From NCBI GenBank assembly GCA_012656075.1, contig JAAKBF010000269.1, positions 62,001 through 126,000 on the forward strand: 64,000 nt of DNA, read 5' to 3'. The position numbers and the translations under genes are program-made. Source of the DNA: Phytophthora hibernalis. Taxonomy: Eukaryota > Oomycota > Peronosporomycetes > Peronosporales > Peronosporaceae. Every line of letters starts with the position of its first letter. Position 1 is the first letter of the stretch. Positions 30,348-42,240 of this stretch are shown in pieces. The notes under the pieces are model-generated. The model was not told where the DNA came from. It made no database searches and worked only from the letters and a program-made list of their open reading frames with translations.

Positions 30348-31398
30348 CTACGCAGATCCTTTTGGGATCTTGGCGTCGGCCAGGCTGAGATGGCTCGGAC
30401 CTTCTCGGGGTCTGCGCGAACACCGACGCTGCTGACAAAACAGCCGAGAACCTTGATTTCTCCTACGGCAAAGACGCACTTATCGATGTTGGCTCTCATG
30501 ACCTCAAACACTCGACGGAGGTGCTCAAGACGCACCTCAATAGCCGTCTTGCCCTCCTCGGCACGACTATGGACGAAGATGTCGTCGAAGTACGTCTGCG
30601 TGAAGGCGCGCAGGGGTCGGAACAGCTGCGTGACCAAGCGATTGAAAGTCTCTGGGGCATTGGACAGGCCCTGCGGCATCACTAGCCATTCCCAAAGCAT
30701 CCCGCTAGGGGTGCTGACCGCGGTGAGCGGTATGTCGCTCTGACGCATCAGAATCTGGTAGTACCCGTCCACCAGATCCAGTGCGCTATATAGCTCACAG
30801 CCGGCCATGTTGTTTAACATCACATCCTTTCGAGGGATGGGTGTCTGGGCCGGCACCGTTGCGCTGTTCAGCTTGTTATAGGCGTGAACCAGACGCCACT
30901 TCCCGTTCGGCTTGCGAACGCAGAATGTGGGCGTCGAGTGCGGAGACTTTGATTCTCGCACCATGTCTGCCTTCGCCTTGGCGGCAAAGAAGGCATCAAT
31001 GACCTCGCACTGCTCACAGGCAGTGGCCACTGCCTGGTGACGCAGTATTTTGTGCCAGGCACGAGGTCAATCTCGTACCGCACTCCTCGGTCCGGAGGGA
31101 GTTGGGATGGTGGGTCCTTCGACACCACATCCGAGAATTCCCGGACCAAGGCGTATGCCGGATCATTCGGGTTCTTGAGAATCTTAGAACCCAAACTCGT
31201 TGCGCGATGCTTCCTAAACTGCTTCAGGACGTCCTCGTCCATTACAGAGGAAGAGTTCGCTTCTTCAGGAGTGGACCCCGGTCGTTGGAGTACCATCTCC
31301 GAGATCCCGCCGGCCTTTAGATCGGCCAAAAAGTCACTCATCGACCTTTCTTCGAGATTCAGAAGCTCTGGCATCTCTGGCAGGGCCTCTAGTTGCAT
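30250..31398 (-). pseudogene. Reverse transcriptase of B2
   Basis: All palm motifs are in order: STPTFCVRKPNGKWRLVHAY, LYSALDLVDGYYQI (D), MPQGLSNAPETFNRL, then TYFDDIFVHS (YxDD) at the normal short distance, followed by LGCFVSSVGVRADPEKVRAI and LRRWLGLANYLHKY of the thumb/connection. The frame shifts near 31030 (entry) and 30250 (into RNase H). The normal B-to-C motif spacing contrasts with the long insertion in element 1. Confidence 0.9.
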
Positions 31399-32353
31399 CG
31401 ACCCGGACTTGACCTTGCGGCCAGTCTCGCCGTCGAAGCTATGTTAGCATTCTTCTGGCGGCGGTGCCGAGGAGCCTCCACCGACTCCAAGCTTCGGCCC
31501 GAAGCTTCGGTCTTGACATCTTGTCGAGACACTTGGCGTGGTACTCTGTTAGTCGCCGTCGTCTTCTGGCGTGGTTCCGCGTTACCCACTGCCTTATCTT
31601 GCCTCGGCACAGCGCCTAGGGTATGTATTGACCCGTGTGGAACTGCGTTACCCACACTAGAGGCGCCGCTGGCGACCTCCGCGCTGGCCACGGTCTCGAC
31701 CTCTCCGGTCTCACGTGGGCTTGTGCCCTCTCGTAGACGGGCTTCGTCCTTCGCGGACTTCGTTGATGCCCATACGGCGCAGCAACTTGGTGCGCTGGAA
31801 GATGCTGGCGTTGCATCGTCCCTCGCGGGTCTGGATTTACCCAAGACCCTGGGCTTGCTGTAAGTTCGTTAGCAGCAGAGGCCTCCGCAGTATTCCATCG
31901 GCGTCCATTAGAGCCTCGGGTTGGGAACATTACTCACCAAGGCTCTGACAGAAGCCGCAGGCCGGCTAGCTCCAATGGCTTTGTCGCGCCAGTCAATCCA
32001 GGACTCATGCTTTTCGAGCCATGGCATGCACAGGATCAAGTCATACTTGTCCATGTCAAGAACGAGGAATCGTTCAGTCGAGTCGAAGTCTTCGAACTTG
32101 ACTCCAAGATCCATAAGGACCTTAGGTACTTCTACCACATATCCGTTGGCAAGTCTGACTGAGACTTGCCCGTTGCCTTGCTCTCTCGCAGAGCATCGGC
32201 GTATTTGTCCCCATTCCGGGCGACTGACTGGCGGCGTGCAAAGTTCTTGGACGCCCCAGAATCAATCAGAATTCTTAAGGGATGATTGTATCCCGTACAC
32301 TTGCGTGTACTACAAGCAGCCATCCGCTGCCCTTCTTCGCTTCGAGAGTGCAT
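31389..32353 (-). CDS. Protease and VGN-repeat linker of B2
   Basis: The protease reads LIDSGASKNFARR (intact D-S-G) at about 32265, then FLVLDMDKYDLILCMPWLEK. The linker (31844-31389) is Ser/Ala/Glu-rich and carries the repeated unit VGNAVPHG...VGNAEPRQ before RT. Two small frameshifts separate the blocks. The same linker is present in B1 and, amplified, in element D. Confidence 0.75.
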
Positions 32354-32418
32354 AGACTCTCAGGGGCTAAACCTCCATGGTGCGCGCCACCCGCACACCT
32401 CTCATGAAAGCTTAGTCT

Positions 32419-32825
32419 TCACCAGCAGGGCGCCCCGCCCCTACTGGTTGCCTGCATTCCCTGGCCTTGGTATCGCGGCCTCTGCCAGCGACCCTTGGGA
32501 CCAGAAGGGCGAGAAAAACAGGCACGTTTCATGTGCCCGATCTTGCCGCAACCGTACTCATAGTTCGCCGGTAGAAATGCGGCTCTAAGCTGTTCACACA
32601 ACTGGGCCCATGATGTGAAACATCCAGGGGTTGTCGCTTCGCGCGTATACGCCCAAGTTTTGGCTCGGCCACCGAGATTGAGAGCGCGAAAGCGACTCGA
32701 AGTTGCTCGGACGATAGAAGGGCTGCGTCCATGGCCAGCTCGACTTCTCGCGTCCAGAAGTGAAGGTTTTCACCTTCCTTCCCGTCATATGACTGAACCT
32801 TCAGCCACAACGGCTTGGGCTGCAT
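32419..32825 (-). CDS. Gag of B2
   Basis: Same gag as B1, with an intact knuckle CGKIGHMKRAC and the RNA-binding-like tail. A one-base difference splits the frame near 32680. The core is short compared with usual Gypsy gags. Confidence 0.7.
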
Positions 32826-33111
32826 CGACCTTGCTGGGCCTGCAGGTTGCCCTGCACATGGGCGATGAGCCCTTGTTCATAAGCGTTGAACGCACTCACG
32901 CGTTCGACCTGCTCGGCATGTGTTGACATAACCAAGCTCTGTAAGGCATCTCTTCCGAAGATGCCTGCCATCTTCCGGACCGACTCGAACTGCGATCGAT
33001 CAAGTGAGGAAACTCACTGCGATCCATGTTGGCTCACTTCTTGAGACCACAGAGGATCAGGTAGTTCAATCTACCCGCGTAGGCGTAGGATTGACTACAA
33101 GTGCTACCAAG

Positions 33112-33417
33112 TGTGACGGGGGTCACACAAGCACCTTGCTTGAGGAAGCGTAGCTTCAAGAGTATAACAACTCTTAGTGAACGGCAGTTCACGAGCTCCT
33201 GGTCTACGGGAGCTGAGTGGCTAGAATAGCGTAGTTTAAAGACTGAGTGTATTTATAGGTGTACCTGAAATTGGCCTGTAATACAATTTCTAAGTAACCT
33301 ATAGTTTGTCCTATATGTAATATGAACTGGTGGTTCTCCACACCAGAAGTGACGTGGAGTCGATGTGTATCCATCTTAGATGAGTGACCCTGTCACTCTT
33401 CGGGTAGCCCCGCTACG
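33112..33417 (-). repeat. 5' LTR of B2
   Basis: 306 bp, preceded on the plus-strand left by the inverted PBS. It lacks a block of about 30 bp around 33328 that the other copies have. Its outermost base differs from the TGTAG consensus. Confidence 0.8.
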
Positions 33418-33527
33418 CTCTGTTAGCTGCCATTTTGATTGATGTGGAAGCTCTTCCCTTTCCCGTAGGGCCCTATCATTCTGAACGACTTGATGAAGTG
33501 ACAAAAACGTGAATTGAACATCCTATA

Positions 33528-35363
33528 TCAGTTCATCATCTCGAAGCCAGCCTCGTAAAGAATTCTGGAAAATACCACACCGCCACAAAAATGGAATAAA
33601 AAATCGACAAACCAAAACCAACCACGATAAAGCTGTCGGGTCCTACCTTTCAGTCCTTTCGGCGGATACAAGTGAGTCAGCAAGGTTTTGTGGTTGCACC
33701 ATAGCCTTGTGCTGTTGAAAACAATTCGAGCCGTGCGTGCAGATGCTATCGCGTTAACAATGTGATGATTCCGAGGGTCGATCAGGAATGTTTTTGCCTT
33801 GACGACTGCATGAACAGAAAGCGGGCCTACATCGAGTAGAATGTACATTTATTAGCGTTACTCTGCAGAGAGCTAAACACAATCGAAGTAACATACCTTC
33901 AGCATAATGAGATTGGTAGCCAACCGATAAGTTCGTGGCACCGTACAATAAAACCCGGGGCAACACCGAGTTTAAAATGGAGTTTGTTAGTGCCTTTTTG
34001 TAGTCTGTAACCATTACCTTTATGACTCGGTGGTGGCTCTCAATGGGTTGCTGGGTTGGTAAAAACCCCGGAACTTCCGACACTCCATCGCTCCCACCGC
34101 GGACTCAAATACACCGATTGTTTCCATTTAGCAATATCTCCTTCGCCTCCGAAGTCCATGCCGTAGCGAATCGTTTGGCCAGAGCCCAAAATTAACGGAG
34201 CGTACGCGATGTATGCAATAAGCGCCGATGTGATTGGACAACTTCTTTCACGAAATCTTTTCTGCTGGTCAGTTTTGTCTGTTTGCGTGCTTGCCTGAGC
34301 AAATGCTCCCAGCACGTGAGTATATCTACGGTAGGCCACACACTGGCTAGCGCAGACGCAATAGCATCTGAATGGTCGATACTAGCACTACACACCGAGA
34401 CATCTACGCCGCAAAAAAGATAGGCGTACTTGACTAATGCGCTAAACATCCTCTCGTACGCGTACGTGCACTCCGGTCTCATGAACATGTATAACCAAGG
34501 GCGAAATCGCTGCACAAATCCAAAACTTGACGTCTCAACTGACATTCCTCCACAATCGACTAGCGTCCATTCTCCAAAGTGCAAGCGATAAGTACCATCC
34601 GTCGACATAACTAAGTCAGGGCCTTGATCCTGAACCGCTTGACGAACATTCCTAAAAAGCGCTCTTGTGGTGATAATGAGGCCCATTGATTCAACTCTTT
34701 TGTCGCCATCAGTCGAGGTATGCTGAAATTCATCGAAAATAATCATCGCATTCATGTCAACCATATTCGATTCATCAACGCCGCAAAACTTCTCAGCATC
34801 TTGACACATTTTCTGCACCGCCCAATTCTACAAAGTCACGAACTTGTTAATTTCCCAACCGCCAGCAGCTTTCTTTTTCAAGTAGGTCTTGCTGTTCTCC
34901 ATCTTGTTGACGATGAGTACGTGGGCAAGCATATACGGCTCTCGCATGTACTCAAACAACAGCATATTCTGCACACGACCTGCAGCCATCCCTAGTTTCA
35001 GCAAAGCGTCAATCTCCGGCTTCAACACCAATGAAATACCGCGTTCAGGTAGTTGAATTTTTGACCGCTATGCTTGCCACGCTGATGAAGCCTGGTAGCG
35101 AAAAGTCGTTTCATCTGGTCGATGCGTCGCAAGTTCGAGTCCATGATGACAGCCAACATGGGAACGACACTGATATACCTTCCCCAGGACAAATGCGGAC
35201 AAGTACCTAGTCTGATAGGTGTAGATAAAGTTGTTAAATCAACGCAGTGCCAGTTCGGCTTGATCCCACGAAACATAGAACGCAATGCTGCTGTAAGTAG
35301 ACGTAGCCATAGGAACAAACTCACTTGGCTGGGAAACCGCTTCTGAATCACTGTCAAAGTCAA
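33528..35363 (-). pseudogene. Mutator-like (MULE) transposase remnant
   Basis: The best part, 34818-34192, has MSTDGTYRLHFGEWTLVDCG (first catalytic Asp), VSVCSASIDHSDAIASAL (second Asp) and SVWPTVDILTCWEHLLRQ (metal-site and helix region of MULE DDE domains). The C-terminal part (34083-33754), in another frame, reads FLPTQQPIESHHRVIK, the usual conserved block with the catalytic Glu. N-terminal pieces lie at 35363-34828. Several frameshifts. No Ulp1 domain is attached here; a Ulp1-like gene occurs 20 kb away at 12.5-13.7 kb. Confidence 0.8.
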
Positions 35364-35716
35364 GAGAGCTCTCGCTGCCGTGAGCTCCTACCGCATCCAC
35401 TGTGTTGGCGACGCTATCTTCACTACTAGAGGGTTCGTTCGAGTTGGTTGCGTTTATTTCGATATCGCTTTTCTAGATATACGCAAGCACAACCGTGGTA
35501 TTACGGTCGTTGCTGGAGATGTCCGCTTCAGCTTCCATGGGAGCGAGCCACCACAATGAAGAGTGACCCACGTTTAGAGCCCGTCAAGCCTTGCGAAGTG
35601 TGAAACCAACCGATCTTCTGAAACTACTCGATGACTTTAGCGTGAGGCATAGACCACCTTACTACACCCAGTATATATATCACTGTTGCAATATACCAGA
35701 ATTAATTTCTTATTAA

Positions 35717-35900
35717 GCCGATCGGTCGAGATAATGTGCACCAGTGTAGAGGTTCATATTAACGACCGGAAGAGTTAATGTGCACCAGAAAAAAGTTCAT
35801 ATTACGGTACGTGTAAGTCGACCGGTCGAGTATGTAGAGGTTGATATTAAGTCGACTGGTCGAGTTAATGTGCACCCTCTTCAATCAGAGTTCATACACT
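35717..35900. repeat. Tandem repeats next to the MULE remnant
   Basis: Four imperfect units of about 35-50 bp, each with GTCGACYGGTCGAG or a variant and (T/A)TAATGTGCACC, most with GAGGTTCATATTA. This may be terminal or subterminal repeat of the MULE. No partner array was found on the other side. Confidence 0.7.
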
Positions 35901-36334
35901 TAAATATCTGTCGTCGATTTTCAGCACTGACTTTCTGTTGTGATAGACTTCAAATCATGGCAACAGGTTTTCTCATTCATGCAACAGAAGTTCAGTAGAA
36001 ATGATAGGCAACAGGCATTCAGTATCTGAGCAACAGATATTAATTAGTACCCATTAAGAGTAATAGTGCGGATGTGCTTTCTTGCAAAGGTTTTTCCTTT
36101 AAAGTAACCGGTAGTAGTGAATGTCAGCTAACATGTGTAGTTCTGTGGCAACAGTTATAATAGTTAGTGTCCACTAAATCCAACTTCCTGTCAATATGTG
36201 AAGTTTGAATGGGTGAGCGAGCAGCAGAAAACGTTGCACGAGAATGCACGAGCGTCGGCTCCAAATCGAAGTGATGATCACCAGGGTATCAATGATGCCA
36301 GACCCCACATAATGTCAGAAGGCGTATACGAACT

Positions 36335-37399
36335 TGTGGTGATGCGCATTTTCAAGAATGAGACGCCCAGACGAGATTGTCTGAGACAAGAGGTCACAGT
36401 TCCGGGAATATGACTGAGTGATGGATCTGGACCTGATGACATGGTAAACGGATGGCGTGCTCTAAGCGGCACGAGGAGGGTGACACACTTGACGTACTTC
36501 AACGTGGATATGACGCGCCAGCGGAGAAGTCAGACGCGTGTCCCGACCAAGGGGCGAGAACCAAGATACGGGACAGATCTATTCGGAACCCGGATCCAAG
36601 ATCGACAGATCCGGATCTCAGATCTCGGATCATGTCTATAACGCGATCAGGTGATTACGCCAGATGTATCCGGGGATCGGCCGCGAGTAAAGATTACAGA
36701 GATGGGGAGGTGATAGAAGAGGTATAGAGCCGGTCATCTGCGGCAGTGGTAGATACATAGGGTACGGTAGGAGACGAGATTGGACTTAACCGTAAATTAG
36801 AACTGAATTTGCCATCAAGTGCACAAGTGCTTCGCTCCATCTTCCAACGGGAACTACATTAGCCCTACAAGGTGTCGGCAAGTCTACAAGTAGCTGAACT
36901 AGTTGTTTGTGTAAGTCTGGATAATACATTGGCCAGATGTGCCGTAGACTAGTGATCTACCTTCAAGTGTTGATATCGGATCCGACAGAGTTATTACTTG
37001 GCCCGAGGATCCTCAGTCTCTCAACCCCAGCTATAGGAAGCGGCAAGTATCGCAAAGGAAGGAACCAACCACACCCAAAGGCAACCAACCGGCCCCGGAT
37101 CAAGTCCCGGCCGCCAGATCCAATCTCGACTTTATCGCTTGGGATCTGGATCCCTAACCGGCAGCAGAGCGAAGACTTCCGCGGTTCTCCCTTCCCGCGT
37201 CCAGCCAGGACGTTCAAGAATCACATCGCTACATCTCTTCGGAGCGCTAAGAGAGCAGATTCAGCCCACCAACGGGTACACAAGGTGAGAAGTTCAGCAA
37301 ATCGCGGATCGGGGTACCCCTCCGTTAGTTGGTGTTCGGCCGCTGTTGGGAAGTTGGATCCTGTCTTAACCAGATTTTGACGGATGTCGCTACACCACA
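36335..37399 (+). repeat. 5' LTR of element F
   Basis: The right end ...CTACACCACA is certain because the PBS follows. The left end at TGTGGTGATG is chosen from the inverted match TGTGGTG/CACCACA and gives 1065 bp. It contains a cluster of GATC-bearing words at 36575-36650. Confidence 0.6.
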
Positions 37400-39385
37400 A
37401 TGGTGCGAGTGCCCGGATCTCTTGGCGACTCCGGATTTCACCGTGAGTTCGCAGAAGAAGATGTGCAAGTGAAGAAAGAACCAGGGGAACAGGCGTCATC
37501 GGAGATCGGATCGACGACGACACCGCTGAATGAAACAAGATCTGCAGATCGACAGAGTCCTGGGAGGAGCTCTGTCGACAGACAAGAAGATGTAGATCCA
37601 GACCCGGATCTAGAAGAGAAATCTCTATCTCCTCCCCAGGTCCCTTCGGGGACCCCGCAGATCTTGATGCGAATCGAGATCTATAGAGTGATGAGCTAAA
37701 GGTTAAGCCTGAACCAAATTCATTCGCAAACCCACCAGTGCCAAGATCCACCACGAAGAAGAAGAAGAACAAAGCTGCGCGGAAGAAATTGAAGTCCCCA
37801 GAGTCAGAGACCGAAGATCGTGGTGAATCGGTGTTCCTCTGGAAAGAAGGATCACTGGACTATATGTATCGTCGGAAGAACTTGGACGAGTTCCTACTTC
37901 GAGATCCGATGATGAAGGTCCTTAATCTGAAGCAGGTAGGAACTCTTAAAGGACCGGTGTCGGTTCCCCGAGTCTTCGCCAACAAGTTGGACGCAGTAAA
38001 AGAGCGATTCCGACTGCTGGATGAGGCGGGATTGGTGGCCGGAGTGTTCGAGGCGAACGATCTATTCGATCTAACCCTGGACACTATCCACTTCGTGACA
38101 CGAAGTCTGTTCGAGTGGTTAAGACTCTTGGTGGGAGAAAATTCCCAGATCCAAGATTCAGAATCGTTTCCCAAGTCAGTGCTACGGAATGCCAGACTGG
38201 ATCCTCACATTACGCATCAGCAACCTCGGAACCAGATTCGAACAGCTCCGAGATATCACGACGTATGTCGATAGGTCCGTCGGGAGCAGCAGTGCTCAGA
38301 TCTCACGTGAGGACATTGGGTCAGAAGTCGGCAGATGAACCAGAGGGGCCCGAGATGACACCCTCTCCGAGCTCGATAACACCCCATGGGTTACGATGCC
38401 AACAGCCCCGATATCGATGCTGGATCAGCTCAAGAAGCCAATGATGCCTCCAGCTCATATCCCAGCTACGGTCACAACAAACGCATCGACGGATAATCTG
38501 GAAACGTACTTTCAAGCCGCGATGAGCCGCTTTCTTAGGGAGCAGCAAGCGGTCACATCCAGACCCAAAACCCCTGAGTCCAAGTACACCGGTGCGCAAG
38601 ATGTCGACATGGAGTCGGTCGGATCACCAGATCACCACCTTTCGCAGTGGGAGTATGATCCTGACGACCTCGAAACACCTAGCTCAGGCCAAGCCGTGGT
38701 GACCACTACGTCAACTGGCACCACCGGGTCGTCCATGATCCAAAGAGTCCGGATCTCGGCGATTTCAGATTTGAAAGAATTTGCCGGTAAAGATCAAGAC
38801 GAAGACCGCACTCGATCCTGGATCAGCAAAGTCAAGTAGGCGTTCATCCGAGACCAAGCGTCAGATGGAGAAAAGTGTTTGACCTTCGCTGACCTATTGA
38901 CTGGACCGGCTAAGAACTGGTACCACTAGCTGAGCTGAACGACAGGAAACAAGTGGAGCGATCTACTACGCAGTTTCCAGGTAAAATATTGCGGATTGGG
39001 AGTATTGGTCGCGTGGCAATATTATCATACCCGCAAGCGGTCCGGTGAGTCGCCGTTAGAGTATCTCTACCGTTTGAACGTCGCCGCTCTGCGCACGCGA
39101 CTCAAGATCAAGGACGGAGAGCCGAAAGACCGCCGTGAGCATATAGATCATTTCATCGAAACTTTAGGTGATCTGGATCTAGCGGATCAACTTACGCTGC
39201 TACGGGTGACGGACGCTGACACTTTGGAAGAAGTGCTTCGCGCGAGGGAAAGGGCGAAAACAGGCAGAAGAGGTCTCAAAATTCCGACAGAAGGCGCCAA
39301 CCGCTACGACGACGGCCCCACCCAAACGAGCGGTACGCACGATCCAGATCCCGAACCCCGACTCTGGATCCGAGTCCGGATCTGA
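37400..39385 (+). pseudogene. Gag of element F
   Basis: The N-terminal part (37400-37696) is acidic with EEDVQVKKEPGE. After a frame change, a basic part (TTKKKKNKAARKKLKSPESE, from 37738) leads into VSVPRVFANKLDAVKERF. From 38396 a linker runs to the Gag core: VRISAISDLKEFAGKDQDED, with a TAG at 38837-38839, then LLTGPAKNWYH. VLVAWQYYHTRKRSGESPLEYLYRLNVAA and LEEVLRARERAKTGRR complete the capsid-like core (39000-39290). The order matches E2. At least four breaks. Confidence 0.8.
37401..37418 (+). other. Primer binding site of element F
   Basis: TGGTGCGAGTGCCCGGAT, one base after the LTR. It agrees with the first 18 bases of the E2 site except one. Confidence 0.75.
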
Positions 39386-39464
39386 CGGGTCAGAAGCCGA
39401 ATGAGATCTACGCAGGGTCTATCTGGCATCCGCCGAAGAGTAGCCGCGGGAGATTCCGGCTGAT

Positions 39465-39683
39465 ATGCAAGTGCAGGAACAATCTCGTCCCACTCGGACT
39501 TCCCTCGAACAACCGTCATCTGATCCCAGATCTCAAGGCAGATATGATGGACAAGATCGCTACCGTTGCTCACATTGCGGATCTCGCAAACACACCGACC
39601 TTGGATGTTGGAAACGTCTCATTTGCCAGAAGTGTGGTCAACGAGGACATCCTGCGGACCACTGTCTGTTCGTATGCCGCTGA
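39465..39683 (+). CDS. Two CCHC zinc knuckles of element F gag
   Basis: CSHCGSRKHTDLGC and CQKCGQRGHPADHC are two perfect CX2CX4HX4C knuckles separated by nine residues, typical of a nucleocapsid that binds the genomic RNA. The frame is open across both. Confidence 0.9.
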   Translation: MQVQEQSRPTRTSLEQPSSDPRSQGRYDGQDRYRCSHCGSRKHTDLGCWKRLICQKCGQRGHPADHCLFVCR

Positions 39684-40165
39684 TGTGGCGAGCTTCACGA
39701 CGTGGGTAAGTGTCCGATGGAGGAGTTCTACAATCCGATCCGCCAATGGTACAACCCGACCAAGCACACCGGGATGTTGCCAGAAATGGCTGAGAAGATG
39801 TTAAACTAGGACACTTGTCGGTTTGGAAACCGATACGAGCCGAGCGTGCTAGGTACTGCATTTATGCATTTGTGAACAAGCTATCGGTAGATCAAGGTAG
39901 TCAGCAACCCGATCTACACGGTAATACATATGGTCTACACAAGAAACGAGTTGTCAAGACGACTGCTGATTTACATCCGGACGAATTCAGCCGATCAGAA
40001 GTCCAGATGTCGTTGGATCTACAGACGGGAGAACTACGCGGCTATTGGGAACAGCGTGAACGGAAAGAATGGTTTAAGCCAACGGAAGAGGAAGCAGCCA
40101 CTGTGATCCCGAATTCTAGTCGTCCAAAGATCAATGAACTCCGCCGATCAGGCGATAGACCTTGA

Positions 40166-40530
40166 ATGGATCTCCTCCCAGGGGAATCCCGAGGATATTG
40201 GAACCATCACGCTCCAGGGAAATGGTTCAGACAGGCCAAACTAGCCGGCAAGATCAACAATGAGAAGGCGATCTTACTCTTAGATACTGGTGTTGAAGTG
40301 TCCATTGTGGACACCACCTTTGCTCGTAAGGTGAAGTGCTATATCGACAGGAGTCAGAGTCAAGAATGTGTTGGGATTGGTGACAACGTGTATACCACGG
40401 AAGGGAGGACGCGAATCAAATTCACTCTGGCAGAGATGTTCGTAAATTTTTCGATATATCTGGGTAGGAGATCTCTCCGGACAACAAGCCATTTCGGGCA
40501 TGGACTTCATGGTTCCAGCTGGGATTCAGG
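40166..40530 (+). CDS. Aspartic protease of element F, cut at its second conserved block
   Basis: AILLLDTGVEVSIVDTTFARK gives the D-T-G active site. The frame continues to VNFSIYLGRR, and after a frame change AISGMDFMVPAGIQ marks the second block. At that point the reading frame runs into the coiled-coil ORF of element G. Confidence 0.8.
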
Positions 40531-41800
40531 TCGCCCGATTGGAGCGTCGTGTCATGGATTTGCAGGCGCGGCTCCAGCAGGTGTCCGCCAGTGCCCAAAC
40601 TCCGCTGGATCGCAGCCACGCGGAGCGTGATCCAGAGCGACCGAGTCGACTCCGCAGAAGCTGCACTGAGGTCTACTGTCGCCAATTTGCGGTGGGCAAC
40701 CAACGAGTGAGATCGAGCTCAAGACGATCTCCAATCTACCCGTACGTTACTTCATACCTGACCCTACATGCCTATGAAGTACTGACTCCACCTTGTCGAC
40801 ACGTCCAAAAGAGTCGCAGATCGCGGCTTCTTGATCGTCGATGTCGCGTCTCCAGCGCGACCTGAACCTGTAGCTGGCGAAAACGCGCGCCTCCAAGCAT
40901 TACAGTACAAGAACTCCGCCCTGACAGGCGAGTTAGATGCCGCACGAGCTGCGTCTGGGGTAGCCGAAACTGAGCGGGACCAAGCGTTACGTGATCGTCA
41001 CGCTATTCGGGATCGCGTAGGTGGTCTGATCTCTTTTGTGCAGTCCGGTTCTGCTCAAACGGCGTACCGCTGCCACACAATCACCCGCGCTAACAGGGGA
41101 TTCTATACGTTGAAGTAACTCGCGATCTCCGAGTTGTTCGCCGCCGCCCCGCCGACGCCTTAGGGACCGTTTGCCCGAAAACTTCCCGCCTCGTCGAAGA
41201 TCATCTTTAGGATCCAGCCCAGTCAGACTGCGTGAAGGCAGCCGGTACCATGCCCGCGCTGAGTGTCGATCTCCATCTAGTTCGTCGTCTGACAGTGGCG
41301 ACGATTCGCTACGTGCAGCATTGGCTTGTTCACGTGGTGGGTCACGTAATCGCCCGATCCATGTCGCGTCTGATTCCTCTGAATCTTCGTCCCGTAACCG
41401 CGATCGGTCTGAAGACGACGGCGGGGGTGGCGATTCCGGTGACAGCAGTGGTCACAGTGACAGCCGTAACCAGTCGAGCGACGACAGCAGTTAAGGCAGC
41501 GATGGTGATTCCTCCAGCGTGAACGAGGCGGTCGATCGGCGAGGCGCCCCTGGGACACAAAATACGTCGACCCACTCTGCGGGCGACGTCAGAGTTACAA
41601 GTCCACCACGATCTCACTGAAATCGATTTTTTAACTACGCCACAGTATGAGAGGCTGCGTACGCCTTTCATGTTGGTGCGGAGCTTCGCAAGGTTAGTCC
41701 CTTCCTGGCCGCCTTCTTCGAAGGACGACGACAACGGCGATCTCGCCTTGGCGCCCGCTGGAAGTCTTTCATGAAGCGTATCCTCCGCAGGATGTTCGCG
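40530..41800 (+). pseudogene. Convergent coiled-coil/Ser-rich ORF of element G
   Basis: VARLERRVMDLQARLQQ opens the segment. Then ENARLQALQYKNSALTGELD and ERDQALRDRHAIRDRV (to about 41020) form a coiled coil with the same ERDQA unit as in E1. From 41171 a Ser/Arg/Asp-rich block follows (SSSSSDSGDDSLR, DSSESSSRNRDRSEDDGG). A stop-riddled tail runs to about 41800. The N terminus is lost at the junction with F. Confidence 0.55.
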
Positions 41801-42240
41801 GATCAATGTGACCTAGACCTTTTGCTCAACCCCATTTTTCTCCATTATTTTCGGCATGGCGAGGAAGGTGCGTGGTACACCGGCCTTCGACCCTGATGGA
41901 CACACTTCGTGCGATCGACGTGGCGGAACCAGTATCCCAGCAACATCGCAAACCACCCCGGCTCCCGCATCCGGCGTCTCTCTGCCAAATTCTGTCGTGT
42001 AGCTACCGAGGACTAGGCGATCTTAACTAGCCACAGCGTGCCCGTTTAACATAGAACTTGATACTTCTCTTTGGCTTCAGTCTTCTTTTAGTTCGTCGAT
42101 CTTCCTTGCTTATCGAGCGATTGGTGCTCTTCACTGAGGTGACGTCGCCCCCAGTACATACGTCACTTCCAAAATAACACTTCCACATGTGTGGCCTCCC
42201 ACACAATATTCCTCCCTTTCCATCCGTAGCAGCCAGCCTG

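Larger units (their letters stand above)
25813..33417 (-). mobile_element. Family B Gypsy element B2, nearly full length
   Basis: Both LTRs (25813-26148 and 33112-33417), PBS, gag, protease, RT, RNase H, integrase, a convergent plus-strand ORF and a polypurine tract are present within 7.6 kb. Pol carries a frameshift near 30250 and an in-frame TGA near 29292. The LTRs differ by a deletion of about 30 bp in the right copy. The flanks (CAGTA left, GCTCT right) do not match as a target duplication, so one end has been rearranged, consistent with the abrupt B1 junction. Confidence 0.9.
36335..40530 (+). mobile_element. Gypsy element F, truncated within protease
   Basis: 5' LTR, PBS, gag with two zinc knuckles and an aspartic protease in plus orientation. 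At about 40530 the protease is joined to a coiled-coil ORF belonging to the oppositely oriented element G. RT and everything downstream are absent. The gag resembles that of E2 at 62.5-64 kb (same domain order and shared motifs) but differs in LTR sequence. Confidence 0.8.
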
